Shown here: in pieces, positions 26,475 through 37,759 of the stretch | Layout: every line of letters begins with the position of its first letter | Position numbering within the stretch: position 1 is the stretch's first letter | Source of the DNA: Burkholderia sp. BCC0506 | GTDB taxonomy: Bacteria > Pseudomonadota > Gammaproteobacteria > Burkholderiales > Burkholderiaceae | Reading direction: 5' to 3' | NCBI RefSeq assembly: GCF_902833145.1 | Contig: NZ_CADFEN010000004.1 | Span: forward strand, 496,001-560,000 | DNA: 64,000 bases | Translations under genes and position numbers: made by a program | The notes under the pieces: generated by a model | Databases searched by the model: none | What the model saw: the letters and a program-made list of their open reading frames with translations, nothing else | Told to the model about the DNA's origin: nothing

Positions 26475-27052
26475 CACGCGCCGCCCGCGTCCAGCGTGTC
26501 GAGCAGCGGCCTCGCCAGATGCAGGACCTGGTACACCGTGCCCGCGCCGCCGTCATCCGGTTCATGTTCCGTCACGAGCGCACGCGTCAGCCGCCAACGC
26601 AGCGGATCGAGACCGACGGTTGCCGCGACCACGCCCTGCCGTGCCGCCGCTTCGCGATTGCGCGCGATCTCCCGCGCCAGTGCCGCGTCGAGATCGGCGT
26701 CCGCCGGAATCTCGATCGTTTCCAGACGCGCAAACCGCCCCGTCGACGCACTGCCCTTGCGCGCGTCGAGCGCAACCTGCGTGTCGATCGGCGCGCGACC
26801 GAAGCTGTCCGTCACGACCCGATAGCGGCCGTCCGTCACGAAGCGCGCGAACGCCTGTTCGTTGCGCCACAGGTGAAACGACGCGTAGCCGTTTTCCGTC
26901 GCGCCGTGGCGGCCGGCCTCACGCAGCAGGAACGCCTTGAACCGCAGGTCGGGCGTGTCGTCCCACAACCGGCCGCGCTCGCGCACGCGATTGCGGATGA
27001 TGTCGAGGTCGTAGTCCGCCGGCAGACGGTGCACGTAGTACGCGGTCAGCAT
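26474..27052 (-). CDS. DUF4865 family protein
   Basis: A 192-residue cytoplasmic protein that matches my memory of the DUF4865 family: YYVHRLPADYDLDIIRNRVRERG at the start, then DLRFKAFLLREAG, and NGYASFHLWRNEQAFARFVTDG. Its function is not known to me; the family resembles ferredoxin-like stress or monooxygenase folds of the Dabb type, which is a guess. A GAGGAG lies about seven bases before the ATG at 27052, which decides the start; a longer frame to 27124 crosses the operator. It is divergent from a LysR regulator with a palindrome between them, so the regulator probably controls it. The stop overlaps a tiny membrane-peptide gene. Confidence 0.8.
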   Translation of the reverse strand: MLTAYYVHRLPADYDLDIIRNRVRERGRLWDDTPDLRFKAFLLREAGRHGATENGYASFHLWRNEQAFARFVTDGRYRVVTDSFGRAPIDTQVALDARKGSASTGRFARLETIEIPADADLDAALAREIARNREAAARQGVVAATVGLDPLRWRLTRALVTEHEPDDGGAGTVYQVLHLARPLLDTLDAGGA

Positions 27053-27115
27053 GATCGACTCCTCGCGAAAGAAACGGATGGCATTCCGGACGGCATGACT
27101 GCAGCGTAGAATACC

Positions 27116-27160
27116 TTGAATCATTTGAAAACAGGATGGCAGAATATTTCAATGATTCGA
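27116..27160. promoter_or_regulatory. Inverted repeat between DUF4865 and LysR genes
   Basis: TTGAATCATTTGAAA (27116-27130) and TTTCAATGATTCGA (27147-27160) are inverted copies with one base inserted and one mismatch, 16 bases apart. The region is sharply A+T-rich. Its place between a LysR gene and its divergent neighbour makes it the likely LysR binding region. Confidence 0.6.
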
Positions 27161-27182
27161 TTTTGAAATGGATGATGGTGCG

Positions 27183-28040
27183 ATGAAAACGCTCGACATC
27201 GAAGCCGTGCAGGCGTTCGTGCTGACCGCCGATCTCAAGAGCTTCACGCGGGCCGCGGAAGCGCTGGATACGACACAATCCGCGGTGAGCCTGAAGATCA
27301 AGCGGCTGGAAGACGCGCTCGGCCGCCGCCTGCTGGAACGCACGCCGCGGCAGGTTCGCCTGTCGGCCGACGGCACCGCGTTCCTGGAACCGGCGCGCGA
27401 ACTGGTGGCCGCCCATCATGGCGCAATCAGCGCATTCGGCACGAGCCAGCGCCGGCTCGTGATCGGCGTGAGCCACCATGTCGTCGGCGCCGATCTCCCG
27501 GTGCTGCTGCGGCGGATGAGCGAAGCGGAGCCGACGCTCGTGCTGGAGATCCGCGTCGCCGCGTCGCGCGACGTGCTCGACGCGTTCGATCGCGGCCAGC
27601 TCGATGCAGCCGTCGCGCTGCAACACGACAGCCGGCGGCTCGACGGCGAGACCCTCCTGTCGGAATCGTTCGGCTGGATGGCGGCGGCCGATTTCGAGTA
27701 CCGTCCGCCACAACCGCTGCGGCTCGCCACGCAGGCCGAACCGTGCAGCGTGCGCCGCATGGCGGTCGGCGCGCTGGACGAAGCCGGTGTCGCGTGGACG
27801 GAAGTCTTCGTCGGCGGCGGCGTGGCGACGATCGGCGCGGCGGTGTCCGCGGGGCTGGCCGTCGCGGCGCTCGGGCATCGCGTCGCACCCGCCGGCACGG
27901 TGGACGTGGGTACGCGCTACGGGCTGCCGCCATTACCGACGCGCGACGTGGTGCTCTACTCGAACCTGACCGATGCACGCGCCCGCCAGGCGCTGCGCAC
28001 GCTGGGCGCGGCGCTACGGTCGTCGGTCGGCGCACGTTGA
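27183..28040 (+). CDS. LysR-type regulator of the DUF4865 gene
   Basis: A 285-residue LysR protein. The winged helix-turn-helix occupies residues 1-60 (MKTLDIEAVQAFVLTADLKS, then FTRAAEALDTTQSAVSLKIKRLEDALG). The co-inducer domain follows from about 85 (RLVIGVSHHVVGADLPVLL). The effector is unknown. Two other in-frame ATGs lie at 27168 and 27174; I prefer 27183 because homology to LysR proteins begins there. It is divergent from DUF4865 and flanks the inverted repeat at 27116-27160, the classical arrangement for autoregulation and control of the neighbour. Confidence 0.87.
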   Translation: MKTLDIEAVQAFVLTADLKSFTRAAEALDTTQSAVSLKIKRLEDALGRRLLERTPRQVRLSADGTAFLEPARELVAAHHGAISAFGTSQRRLVIGVSHHVVGADLPVLLRRMSEAEPTLVLEIRVAASRDVLDAFDRGQLDAAVALQHDSRRLDGETLLSESFGWMAAADFEYRPPQPLRLATQAEPCSVRRMAVGALDEAGVAWTEVFVGGGVATIGAAVSAGLAVAALGHRVAPAGTVDVGTRYGLPPLPTRDVVLYSNLTDARARQALRTLGAALRSSVGAR

Positions 28041-28186
28041 CGCCGCATTGATTCGAACCGCGCGCAGGAAACGAAAGCAACGCATGTCTCGCTTCGGCGC
28101 CGTGCCCGGTTCGCGCGATCCTCGCCATCCTCGCCATCCAGACCCCGGTCGCCAGCCCCGCCCGGAACCCTCGACGCGCGCCACGG

Positions 28187-28192
28187 TAAAAT
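28187..28192 (+). promoter_or_regulatory. Possible -10 box upstream of the YigZ gene
   Basis: TAAAAT in the context ACGGTAAAATCGCG, a frequent -10 setting in Burkholderia, lies 115 bases before the YigZ start. No good -35 hexamer is seen 17 bases upstream. The remainder of the 267-base gap holds a 10-base tandem repeat (CCTCGCCATC, near 28118-28139) and nothing else I can name. Confidence 0.3.
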
Positions 28193-28307
28193 CGCGTCTT
28201 CGCCCCGCGCGGATTGCAGACGGCATCCCTCCGTCCGCGGGCCCACGTCACAAGCATCGACCAGCCATCGCCACCTTGATTTCCCTGCACTTTCCGCGTC
28301 GCGACGC

Positions 28308-28895
28308 ATGAGTTACTCGCTCGCCACCTCCTATATCCGCGAACTCGAAATCCGCAAGAGCCGTTTCATCGCGCACGCGGTTCCCGTCGAGGATCGCGAC
28401 GCCGCGATGCAGGTGCTGCAGCGCCTGCGCGACGAGCATCCGGCAGCCACCCACGTGTGCTGGGCGCTGCTGGCGGGCGGCCAGTCGGGCATGTCGGACG
28501 ACGGCGAGCCGTCGGGCACGGCGGGCCGGCCGATCCTCGAAGTGCTGCGCCATCACGACCTCGACGGCGTGCTCGGCGCGGTCGTGCGTTACTACGGCGG
28601 CGTGAAACTCGGCGCGGGCGGGCTGGTGCGTGCGTACACGGATGCGATCGCATCGGCGCTGCTTGATGCCGAACGCGTCGAGCGCATTCGGCACACGCGG
28701 CTCGCGATCGAGATCGGCTACCCGGAAGAGGCGCGCGTGCGTCGCTGGATCGAACAGGCCGGCTACGAGCTGGTGGACAGCACGTACGGCATGACGGTGA
28801 AGCTCGTGATCAAGCTGCCCGAAACCGCCGACGCCGCGGCAAGGGCCGAACTGTTCGACCTGACGCAAGGGCGCTCGGGGTTTCCGGAAATGTGA
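28308..28895 (+). CDS. yigZ: YigZ/IMPACT family protein
   Basis: A 195-residue protein with the two parts of the YigZ (UPF0029/IMPACT) family. The N-terminal domain has EIRKSRFIAHAVPVEDRD and ATHVCWALLAG, then the family signature SDDGEPSGTAGRPILEVL, and VVRYYGGVKLGAGGLVRAY. A C-terminal ferredoxin-like domain (about 135-195) resembles EF-G domain V. The family is linked to ribosome and translation control, and its biochemical role is unsettled. Length is normal. It is a single gene that converges on the polyphosphate kinase gene, with a terminator between. Confidence 0.9.
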   Translation: MSYSLATSYIRELEIRKSRFIAHAVPVEDRDAAMQVLQRLRDEHPAATHVCWALLAGGQSGMSDDGEPSGTAGRPILEVLRHHDLDGVLGAVVRYYGGVKLGAGGLVRAYTDAIASALLDAERVERIRHTRLAIEIGYPEEARVRRWIEQAGYELVDSTYGMTVKLVIKLPETADAAARAELFDLTQGRSGFPEM

Positions 28896-28967
28896 GCCGT
28901 CGCGGCGACAGGCGCTGCGCGGCGTATGCGCGCACGCGCCGAATCACCGCGCTCGACCGAAAGCCCG

Positions 28968-28999
28968 AAAAAAAGCGCGCCGCATCATGCGGCGCGCTT
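28968..28999 (-). terminator. Intrinsic terminator of the PPK2 gene
   Basis: Thirteen-base perfect arms (28973-28985 and 28987-28999) close on a minimal loop. On the minus strand the stem is followed by seven T's (28968-28974). It lies 31 bases after the PPK2 stop, and as a hairpin may also serve the converging YigZ transcript. Confidence 0.85.
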
Positions 29000-29030
29000 C
29001 GTCACATCGCGATCGGCCGGCGCGAACCGG

Positions 29031-29981
29031 TCAATAAACTTCCGGCACGATCATGTTGTCCGGCACCGGACGGCGAATGTAGTCCTCGTGATGCTCGCGC
29101 TGCGGCAGGTCGATCGTCGGGCGCGGCACCTCGTGATACGGCACCTGGCCGAGCAGATGGTGAATGCAGTTCAGCCGCGCGCGCTTCTTGTCGACGGCCT
29201 GCACGACCCACCACGGCGCCTCCGGAATATGCGTGCGCTGCAGCATCTCTTCCTTCGCGGCCGTATAAGCCTCCCAGCGGCGGCGGCTTTCGAGATCCAT
29301 CGGGCTCAGCTTCCACTGCTTCAGCGGATCCTCGATCCGGCTCTGGAAGCGCAACTCCTGCTCGTGATCGGTGATCGAGAACCAGTACTTGACGATCTGG
29401 ATCCCGCTGCGCACGAGCATCTTCTCGAACTCGGGCACCGACCGGAAAAATTCCTCGTACTCGTCGTCGGTACAGAAATTCATCACGCGCTCGACGCCCG
29501 CACGGTTGTACCAGCTGCGATCGAACAGCACGATCTCGCCGCCCGCGGGCAGATGCGCGACATAGCGCTGGAAGTACCATTGCGTGCGCTCGCGGTTGTT
29601 CGGCGCCGGCAGCGCGGCGACGCGACACACGCGCGGGTTCAGGCGCTGCGTGATGCGCTTGATCGCCCCGCCCTTGCCGGCCGCGTCGCGTCCCTCGAAA
29701 ATGACGACGAGCCGGTGCCCGGTCTCCACGACCCAGTCCTGCAGCTTCACGAGCTCGCCCTGCAAGCGGAACAGCTCGCGGAAATATTCCTTGCGCGCTT
29801 CGCGACGCTCGGGCGAGAACAGCAGATCCTCACTATTGTCGAAACGGCGGTCGTCGAGCTCCATCTCGAGCTCTTCGTCGTAGGCGTCGACGAGATCCTC
29901 CTCGAAACGGCGCTGGCGCGCTTCCATCGAGTTCGTATCGGTGCGGTTGTCGGTCTCGGTGCGGGTATCGTTGTCGCCCAT
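29031..29981 (-). CDS. ppk2: Polyphosphate kinase 2
   Basis: A 316-residue PPK2 protein of the single-domain class. Walker A is GRDAAGKGG (98-106) followed by AIKRITQRLNPR; the second signature, FDRSWYNRAGVERVMNF, starts at 153. The family transfers phosphate between polyphosphate and nucleoside diphosphates or monophosphates in the cytoplasm. An acidic, probably disordered N-terminus (1-55) precedes the domain. The start at 29981 is set by GGAGG eight bases upstream; an upstream ATG at 30011 has no such site. It is a monocistronic unit with its own terminator. Confidence 0.92.
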   Translation of the reverse strand: MGDNDTRTETDNRTDTNSMEARQRRFEEDLVDAYDEELEMELDDRRFDNSEDLLFSPERREARKEYFRELFRLQGELVKLQDWVVETGHRLVVIFEGRDAAGKGGAIKRITQRLNPRVCRVAALPAPNNRERTQWYFQRYVAHLPAGGEIVLFDRSWYNRAGVERVMNFCTDDEYEEFFRSVPEFEKMLVRSGIQIVKYWFSITDHEQELRFQSRIEDPLKQWKLSPMDLESRRRWEAYTAAKEEMLQRTHIPEAPWWVVQAVDKKRARLNCIHHLLGQVPYHEVPRPTIDLPQREHHEDYIRRPVPDNMIVPEVY

Positions 29982-30171
29982 GGGGCCTCCTTCCATCGTT
30001 GACGCAGCCAAACTCGGCCATTATCCCAGCGTCGCGCGTCAAATTCATGAAAACGGGCGGCCAAGCCCGTCGGAAGCGAAATGAGCGGGCCGGCGTCGGG
30101 CACGGCTGCCTCGAGGATGCGTCCGAAGCCATTGCCGCGCGGATCGCGGGCTTCATCCGAACGACCGGCTG

Positions 30172-30207
30172 AAAAAAATCGGCAGCCGGGTCGAGACACC
30201 GGCTACC
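30172..30207 (-). terminator. Intrinsic terminator of the gamma-glutamyltranspeptidase gene
   Basis: On the minus strand GGTAGCCGG and CCGGCTGCC pair over nine positions with one G-U, around a nine-base loop, and are followed by a run of seven T's (30172-30178). It lies about 55 bases after the ggt stop at 30262. Confidence 0.75.
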
Positions 30208-30261
30208 GAACGGCACGCGCGGCGGCTGTCGCCAACGCGCACGCATCGCTTCACGTCAACG

Positions 30262-31979
<1,718 letters not shown>

Positions 31980-31983
<4 letters not shown>

Positions 31984-31997
31984 TGCATGTCCCCCAT
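31980..31997 (-). other. Five-residue leader frame (MGDMQ) overlapping the ggt start
   Basis: An ATG at 31997, preceded by AGGAG six bases away, opens a five-codon frame whose TGA overlaps the ggt ATG (ATGA). The better ribosome-binding site belongs to this mini-frame. Translation of ggt may therefore be coupled to it, or the mini-frame is fortuitous. Confidence 0.3.
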
Positions 31998-32383
31998 GTG
32001 GATCTCCTTCAGGCAGGAAAGCACCTGATTCGCGGATGAGCCGCCGGCGCGCCGGCGGCCCTGTGCCGGCCTCGTAGTATAGGGGGACAAAAAGGGTCGA
32101 ACACGCGACGTCGCGACGAAAACGTGTCGATCGTGTGCGCGCGGTCACGTTGCAGCGCCGCGACACGCACACGGATCGTTCGATATCGGCTGCGGCGCAG
32201 GCCTTCGCGCAATGCACAAAAACCGAAAGTTGCGATCCGCGCGGCAGGGCGTGCCGCACATGCAAAAAAATCTGCAAACGACCCGCGCGCGGCACAGCCC
32301 GATCTGCGAAGATAGCGCCCCGCTTGCGCGCCGCATCGTCGTTTCGTGCACGCGCCGCTTCACGCTTCTTCGTCTCGCTCCCT
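31998..32383. other. Divergent promoter region between ggt and the YdjM-like gene
   Basis: About 390 bases without a gene. The segment 32078-32100 contains TATAC and a run of A's, which on the minus strand gives a TATACT -10 candidate for ggt without a convincing -35. The part 32210-32300 is A-rich on the plus strand and may hold the promoter of the downstream membrane-protein gene. Confidence 0.35.
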
Positions 32384-32908
32384 ATGGCATCACACAACGC
32401 GCATCACGCGTCCGGCTTCGCCGCCGGCGTCGCCGCCGCCGTCCTCGTCGCGCAAACCGGCGCAACCGGCCCGTGGCATTCGGGCATGCTCGCCGCGTTC
32501 GCCGCGGGTGTCGCGGGCGGCACCGCGCCCGACTGGCTCGAAGTCGCGTGGTGGACCCGCAAGCGCCGCCTGTGGATCACGCATCGCACCCTCACGCACT
32601 GGGGCATCGGCTGGGTCGCGCTGCTCGCGCTCGGCTGGCACGGGCTCACCCATCACCCGCATCCGATGTGGGCCGCGCCGCTGTTCGGCTTCGCTTGCGG
32701 CGGCGTGATGCACCTGCTCGCCGACTGGCCGAATCCGCTCGGCGTACCGTGGATCTGGCGGCGCCACTCACTCAACCTCTGGAACAGCGGGCATTGCGAC
32801 CTGATCGTGGTGGCCGCCGCCTGGGGCGGCACGCTCTGGCTCGCGCAGTCGCTGTGGTCGCGTGCGCCGCTGATCGAGCACTGGCTCGGCTGGCTGCATC
32901 GCGTCTAG
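32384..32908 (+). CDS. YdjM-like inner-membrane protein (DUF457 family)
   Basis: A 174-residue membrane protein with about four hydrophobic segments. The conserved His motif of the YdjM/DUF457 metal-dependent hydrolase family is visible as WITHRTLTHWGIGWV (about 65-79), and GGVMHLLADWPNPLGVPW is the second signature (about 106-123). Family members are inner-membrane proteins of unclear activity; YdjM of E. coli is under SOS control. No LexA box is evident here. An ATG at 32384 begins the family homology, and the long in-frame extension upstream is basic and not conserved in style. Confidence 0.8.
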   Translation: MASHNAHHASGFAAGVAAAVLVAQTGATGPWHSGMLAAFAAGVAGGTAPDWLEVAWWTRKRRLWITHRTLTHWGIGWVALLALGWHGLTHHPHPMWAAPLFGFACGGVMHLLADWPNPLGVPWIWRRHSLNLWNSGHCDLIVVAAAWGGTLWLAQSLWSRAPLIEHWLGWLHRV

Positions 32909-32924
32909 TTGCAATTCGGCACAA

Positions 32925-32949
32925 TTCGGCATGCAATCGACATGCCGAA
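32925..32949. terminator. Hairpin after the YdjM-like gene
   Basis: TTCGGCAT (32925-32932) and ATGCCGAA (32942-32949) pair perfectly around a nine-base loop, 17 bases after the stop. CAATTCGGCA occurs twice in direct repeat just here. No T-tract follows, so termination is uncertain. Confidence 0.4.
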
Positions 32950-33109
32950 ACGCACGCAACTTTCCGTCCATTGAAAGCGCGGTGCGGGCCCCCATCTGAA
33001 TCGGAATCGTCGGCACGCATGCCCGGCACGCACGCGCGACGTCTGGCACACTGACGATTCGATTCGCGTGCGATACATCCGCACGCTCGCACCCCATTTC
33101 AACGCTCCG

Positions 33110-36100
33110 ATGGACGTCACAGCTACCCGCCCTGCCGCCCGTGCGCTCGACGTGTTCCACCCGGCCGTCGCCGCGTGGTTCACGCGCACGTTCGCCGCGC
33201 CGACCGGCGCGCAGGCGCTCGCGTGGCCGCACATCAAGGCCGGCCGCTCGACGCTCGTCGCCGCGCCGACCGGCTCCGGCAAGACGCTCACCGCATTCCT
33301 GTGCGCGCTCGACGATCTGGTGCGCGATGCGCTCGCGCACGACGGCACGTTGCCCGACGCGACGCTGGTCGTCTACGTGTCGCCGCTGAAAGCGCTGTCG
33401 AACGACATCCACGTGAACCTCGACGCGCCGCTCGCCGGCATCGCCGAATCGCTCGCGCAACTCGGCCTGCCGGTGCCGGCAATCCGCACCGCGGTGCGCA
33501 CCGGCGACACGACGCAGGCCGAGCGCGCCGCGCTGCGCAAGCGCGCGCCGCACATCCTCGTCACGACACCCGAATCGCTGTACGTGCTGCTGTCGTCCAC
33601 GTCGGGGCGTCAGATGCTGTCGAACGTGCGCTCGGTCATCGTCGACGAAATCCACGCGCTTGCGTCGTCCAAACGCGGCAGCCATCTCGCGCTGTCGCTC
33701 GAACGCCTCGACGCGCTGGTCGGGCGCGCGCTGCCGCGCATCGGTCTGTCGGCCACGCAAAAGCCGATCGATGCGGTCGCGCGCTTCCTCGTCGGCGGGC
33801 CGGCCGACGCGCCGCGCGACTGCGCGATCGTCGATACCGGCCACACGCGCGAGCGGGATCTCGCGCTCGAACTGCCGAACGTGCCGCTCGAACCGGTGAT
33901 GGCGACCGACGTGTGGGAACAGGTGTACGACCGCATCGCGGGGCTCGCCACCGCGCATCGCACGACGCTCGTGTTCGTCAACACGCGCCGCACCGCCGAG
34001 CGCATGGCGCGCCATCTCGCCGACCGGCTCGGCAAGGACGCGATCGCCGCGCATCACGGCAGTCTGGCGAAGGAGCACCGCTTCGACGCCGAGCAGCGCC
34101 TGAAGCGCGGCGAACTGAAGCTGCTCGTCGCAACCGCATCGCTCGAACTCGGCATCGACATCGGCGACGTCGATCTCGTGTGCCAGGTCGGTTCGCCGCG
34201 CGGTATCGCGCCGTTCCTGCAGCGTGTCGGCCGCTCGGGGCACCATGTCGGCGGCGTGCCGAAGGGGCGGCTCTTTCCGCTGTCGCGCGACGAGCTGGTC
34301 GAATGCGCGGCGCTGCTCGACTGCGTGCGGCGCGGCGAACTCGATGCGCTGCGGATTCCCGAAGCGCCGCTCGACGTGCTCGCGCAGCAGATCGTCGCCG
34401 AAGTCGCGTGCACGGAATGGCACGAAGACGCGCTGTATGCGAGCTTCACGCGTGCCGCGCCGTACGCGCGACTGACGCGCGAGCGCTTCGACGAAGTAAT
34501 GAAGATGCTCGCCGAAGGGTTCACGAGCCGACGCGGCGTGCGCGGTGCGTACCTGCATCGCGACGTGGTCGGCGGCACCGTGCGCGGGCGCCGCAACGCG
34601 ATGATGACCGCGACCACCTCCGGCGGCACGATCCCCGACATGGCCGACTACGCGGTGCTGCTCGAACCGCAGGGCATCCAGGTCGGCACCGTCAACGAGG
34701 ATTTCGCGATCGAGAGCCTGGCCGGCGACGTGTTCCAGCTCGGCAACCAGTCGTACCGGATCATTCGCGTGGAAACGGGCCGCGTGCGCGTCGAGGATGC
34801 GCACGGTCAGTCGCCCGGTATCCCGTTCTGGCTCGGTGAAGGGCTCGGGCGCAGCGACGAATTGTCGGCAGCGGTCGGCCGGCTGCGCGCGCGGCTCGAC
34901 GCGCTGTTCGCGGACGGCGACCGGCATCCGCGAGCCGACGCGACGAAGCACGCGAACGTCACCGAGCCCGGCAAGACGGCCACCCGCGGCAAACCCCGAA
35001 CAGCAGCCGCCGAAACTGACGCGCTACCCGCCTCGCCCGACAACGCGCCCGGCGGCACCGCGCTCGCCCCGACCGACAGCCGCCTCGCGCCCGCCTTGCG
35101 CTGGCTCGTCGACGATCTCCGCCTGTCGCCCGACGCCGCGCGCCAGATCGCCGACTACCTCGCCCGCACCCGTGCGGCGCTCGGTGCATTGCCGACGCAG
35201 GACACGCTCGTGATGGAGCGTTTCTTCGACGAATCCGGCGGCACGCAGCTCGTGATCCATTCGCCGTTCGGCAGCCGGATCAACCGCGCATGGGGGCTCG
35301 CGCTGCGCAAGCGCTTCTGTCGCACGTTCAACTTCGAACTGCAGGCCGCCGCGACCGACGACGCGATCATCCTGTCGCTGTCGCTCGCGCACAGCTTCGC
35401 GCTCGACGAAGTGTGGCGCTACCTGCGTTCGGCCAGCGCCGAGCACGTGCTGATCCAGGCGCTGCTCGACGCGCCGATGTTCGGCGTGCGCTGGCGCTGG
35501 AACGCGACCACCGCGCTCGCGCTGCCGCGCTTCACCGGCGGCCGGCGCACCGCGCCGCAACTGCAGCGGATGAAGAGCGACGATCTGCTCGCGACGGTGT
35601 TCCCCGATCAGGTCGCGTGCCTCGAGAACATCGTCGGCGAACGCGAGATTCCACACCACCCGCTCGTCGACCAGACGCTCGACGATTGCCTGCACGACGC
35701 GATGGACACCGACGGCTGGCTCACGCTGCTGCGCCGAATCGAAAGCGGCGCGATCGAGCTCGTCGCGCGCGACTTGCCCGCGCCATCGCCGCTCGCGGCC
35801 GAGATCCTGAACGCAAAGCCTTACGCATTCCTCGACGATGCGCCGCTCGAGGAGCGTCGCACGCAGGCCGTGCAGTCGCGCCGCTGGAGCGATCCCGAAT
35901 CGGCCGACGATCTCGGCGCGCTCGACGCCGACGCGATCGACGCGGTACGCGACGAAGCGTGGCCGCTCGTGCGCGACGCCGACGAGATGCACGATGCGCT
36001 ACTGACGCTCGCATGCGTGGCCGACAGCGAGGCGCAGGCCCACGCGGGCTGGCCCGAACGACTCGCGGAACTCGCGGAACGCCGGCGCGCGACAAAACTC

Positions 36101-37618
36101 GCGACGCCGGGCGGTGCCGCGCTGTGGGTGCCGGTCGAGCGGCTCGTCTGCCTGCGGGCGCTGCATCCGGACGCCCGCGCGACACCGGCGCTGAAGGTGC
36201 CGGCCGCATGCGCACAGCCGTGGGAAGCCGATGCGGCGCTCGTCGACGTGATCCGCGCGCGGCTCACCGGCTTCGGGCCGCTCACGCTCGATGCGATCGC
36301 CGCGCCGCTCGGCCTGCCGCCCGCGTCGATCGCGACGGCGCTCGCGGCGCTGGAGCGCGAAGGCTACGTGATGCGCGGCCGCTTCACGCCGGGCACAACG
36401 ACCGACGAATGGTGCGAACGCCACCTGCTCGCACGCATTCATCGCTACACGGTGAAGCGGCTGCGCCGCGAGATCGAGCCGGTCGAACGCGCCGATTTCA
36501 TGCGCTTCCTGTTCCACTGGCAGCACCTGACACCCGACACGCGCGGCACCGGCCGCGACGCGCTTGCAGCCGTGGTCGAACAGCTCGAAGGCTACGAAGC
36601 CGCGGCCAGCGCGTGGGAAGACGCGCTGCTACCCGCGCGGCTCACCGACTACACGGCGGGCGGCCTTGACGACCTGTGCCGCTCGGGCAAGCTGGTGTGG
36701 ACCCGCATCGGCGCGCCGGCGCGCGCGGCCGGCACGCCCGTGAAGACCACGCCGATCGTGCTGCTGCCGCGTCGCCATCTTTCCGCCTGGCAGGCGCTGC
36801 GCGATCCCGACGCGCAACCGGCGCTGTCCGCACGCGCCACACAAGTGCGCGACGCACTCGCCGCGCACGGCGCGATGTTCTTCGACGCACTGCTCGACGA
36901 ACTGCACATGCTGCCCGTCGAACTCGAACAGGCACTCGGCGAGCTCGTGTCGGCCGGCCTCGTGAATGCGGACAGCTACGCGGGCCTGCGCGCGCTGCTG
37001 AAGCCTGCCGTCAAGCGCAGCGCGACCTATGCGCCACGCACGCGACGCGGCGGCGCGCTGATCGGCGGGATGGACGACGCCGGCCGCTGGGCGCTCGTGC
37101 TGCGTCAGGCACCTTCTCACGACGACGCGCCCGCAGCAAAACGCGGCCCCGCCACGATCGATCCCGACGCGCTCGAACACATCGTATGGACGCTGCTGCG
37201 CCGCTACGGCGTCGTGTTCTGGCGGCTGCTCGAACGCGAAGCCGACTGGCTGCCGAGCTGGCGCGAACTCGTGCGCGTGCTGCAGCGCCTCGAAGCACGC
37301 GGCGAGATCCGCGGCGGACGCTTCGTCGCCGGGCTCGCCGGCGAGCAGTTCGCGCTGCCCGAGGCCATCCCGATCCTGCGCGAACTGCGACGGCAACCGG
37401 GTGAAGGACAGTACATATGCGTGACGGGCGCCGACCCGCTGAATCTCGCCGGCACGCTGCTGCCCGGCGACAAGGTGCCGGCGCTGGCCGGCAATCGCGT
37501 GCTGTTCCGCGACGGCGTGCCCGTCGCCTCGCTGGTATCGGGTACGTTCCGCTATGCGCCCGACCTGGCACCCGCCGCGCGCGAGGACGCGCGCCTGCGG
37601 CTCGCGCGTTACTGCTGA
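33110..37618 (+). CDS. lhr: Long Lhr-type ATP-dependent helicase
   Basis: A protein of about 1,500 residues, the full-length bacterial Lhr form. The SF2 helicase core holds Walker A APTGSGKT (52-59), DEIH (179-182), LSATQKP, VFVNTRRTAERMA and the motif VI stretch FLQRVGRSGHH. A winged-helix/beta-barrel core follows, then a long C-terminal region rich in charged residues. Lhr is a 3'-5' DNA/RNA helicase linked to DNA repair. A linker of low-complexity sequence at about 610-650 (ETDALPASPDNAPGGTALAP) separates two halves. ATG 33110 is used here; an in-frame GTG at 33068 would add 14 residues, and neither has a clear ribosome-binding site. The usual companion exonuclease or ligase genes are not next to it. 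Confidence 0.92.
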   Translation: MDVTATRPAARALDVFHPAVAAWFTRTFAAPTGAQALAWPHIKAGRSTLVAAPTGSGKTLTAFLCALDDLVRDALAHDGTLPDATLVVYVSPLKALSNDIHVNLDAPLAGIAESLAQLGLPVPAIRTAVRTGDTTQAERAALRKRAPHILVTTPESLYVLLSSTSGRQMLSNVRSVIVDEIHALASSKRGSHLALSLERLDALVGRALPRIGLSATQKPIDAVARFLVGGPADAPRDCAIVDTGHTRERDLALELPNVPLEPVMATDVWEQVYDRIAGLATAHRTTLVFVNTRRTAERMARHLADRLGKDAIAAHHGSLAKEHRFDAEQRLKRGELKLLVATASLELGIDIGDVDLVCQVGSPRGIAPFLQRVGRSGHHVGGVPKGRLFPLSRDELVECAALLDCVRRGELDALRIPEAPLDVLAQQIVAEVACTEWHEDALYASFTRAAPYARLTRERFDEVMKMLAEGFTSRRGVRGAYLHRDVVGGTVRGRRNAMMTATTSGGTIPDMADYAVLLEPQGIQVGTVNEDFAIESLAGDVFQLGNQSYRIIRVETGRVRVEDAHGQSPGIPFWLGEGLGRSDELSAAVGRLRARLDALFADGDRHPRADATKHANVTEPGKTATRGKPRTAAAETDALPASPDNAPGGTALAPTDSRLAPALRWLVDDLRLSPDAARQIADYLARTRAALGALPTQDTLVMERFFDESGGTQLVIHSPFGSRINRAWGLALRKRFCRTFNFELQAAATDDAIILSLSLAHSFALDEVWRYLRSASAEHVLIQALLDAPMFGVRWRWNATTALALPRFTGGRRTAPQLQRMKSDDLLATVFPDQVACLENIVGEREIPHHPLVDQTLDDCLHDAMDTDGWLTLLRRIESGAIELVARDLPAPSPLAAEILNAKPYAFLDDAPLEERRTQAVQSRRWSDPESADDLGALDADAIDAVRDEAWPLVRDADEMHDALLTLACVADSEAQAHAGWPERLAELAERRRATKLATPGGAALWVPVERLVCLRALHPDARATPALKVPAACAQPWEADAALVDVIRARLTGFGPLTLDAIAAPLGLPPASIATALAALEREGYVMRGRFTPGTTTDEWCERHLLARIHRYTVKRLRREIEPVERADFMRFLFHWQHLTPDTRGTGRDALAAVVEQLEGYEAAASAWEDALLPARLTDYTAGGLDDLCRSGKLVWTRIGAPARAAGTPVKTTPIVLLPRRHLSAWQALRDPDAQPALSARATQVRDALAAHGAMFFDALLDELHMLPVELEQALGELVSAGLVNADSYAGLRALLKPAVKRSATYAPRTRRGGALIGGMDDAGRWALVLRQAPSHDDAPAAKRGPATIDPDALEHIVWTLLRRYGVVFWRLLEREADWLPSWRELVRVLQRLEARGEIRGGRFVAGLAGEQFALPEAIPILRELRRQPGEGQYICVTGADPLNLAGTLLPGDKVPALAGNRVLFRDGVPVASLVSGTFRYAPDLAPAAREDARLRLARYC

Positions 37619-37674
37619 CATCGGCTGACACGCACGCGGCACGAGACTACTGATCGCCGGGCCGCGCGGATGCC

Positions 37675-37698
37675 ATCGTTCGGGTAGCATCGAACGAT
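37675..37698. repeat. Perfect 8-base inverted repeat
   Basis: ATCGTTCG (37675-37682) and CGAACGAT (37691-37698) flank GGTAGCAT. It lies between the lhr stop and the transporter start, 61 bases before the latter, and could be a terminator for lhr or an operator for the transporter. Confidence 0.4.
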
Positions 37699-37759
37699 CG
37701 ACCGCGCGGGCTTCCGCGTGTCGCCCCCCCTAAAACAAGACTTCCGGAGACTGCCGTTC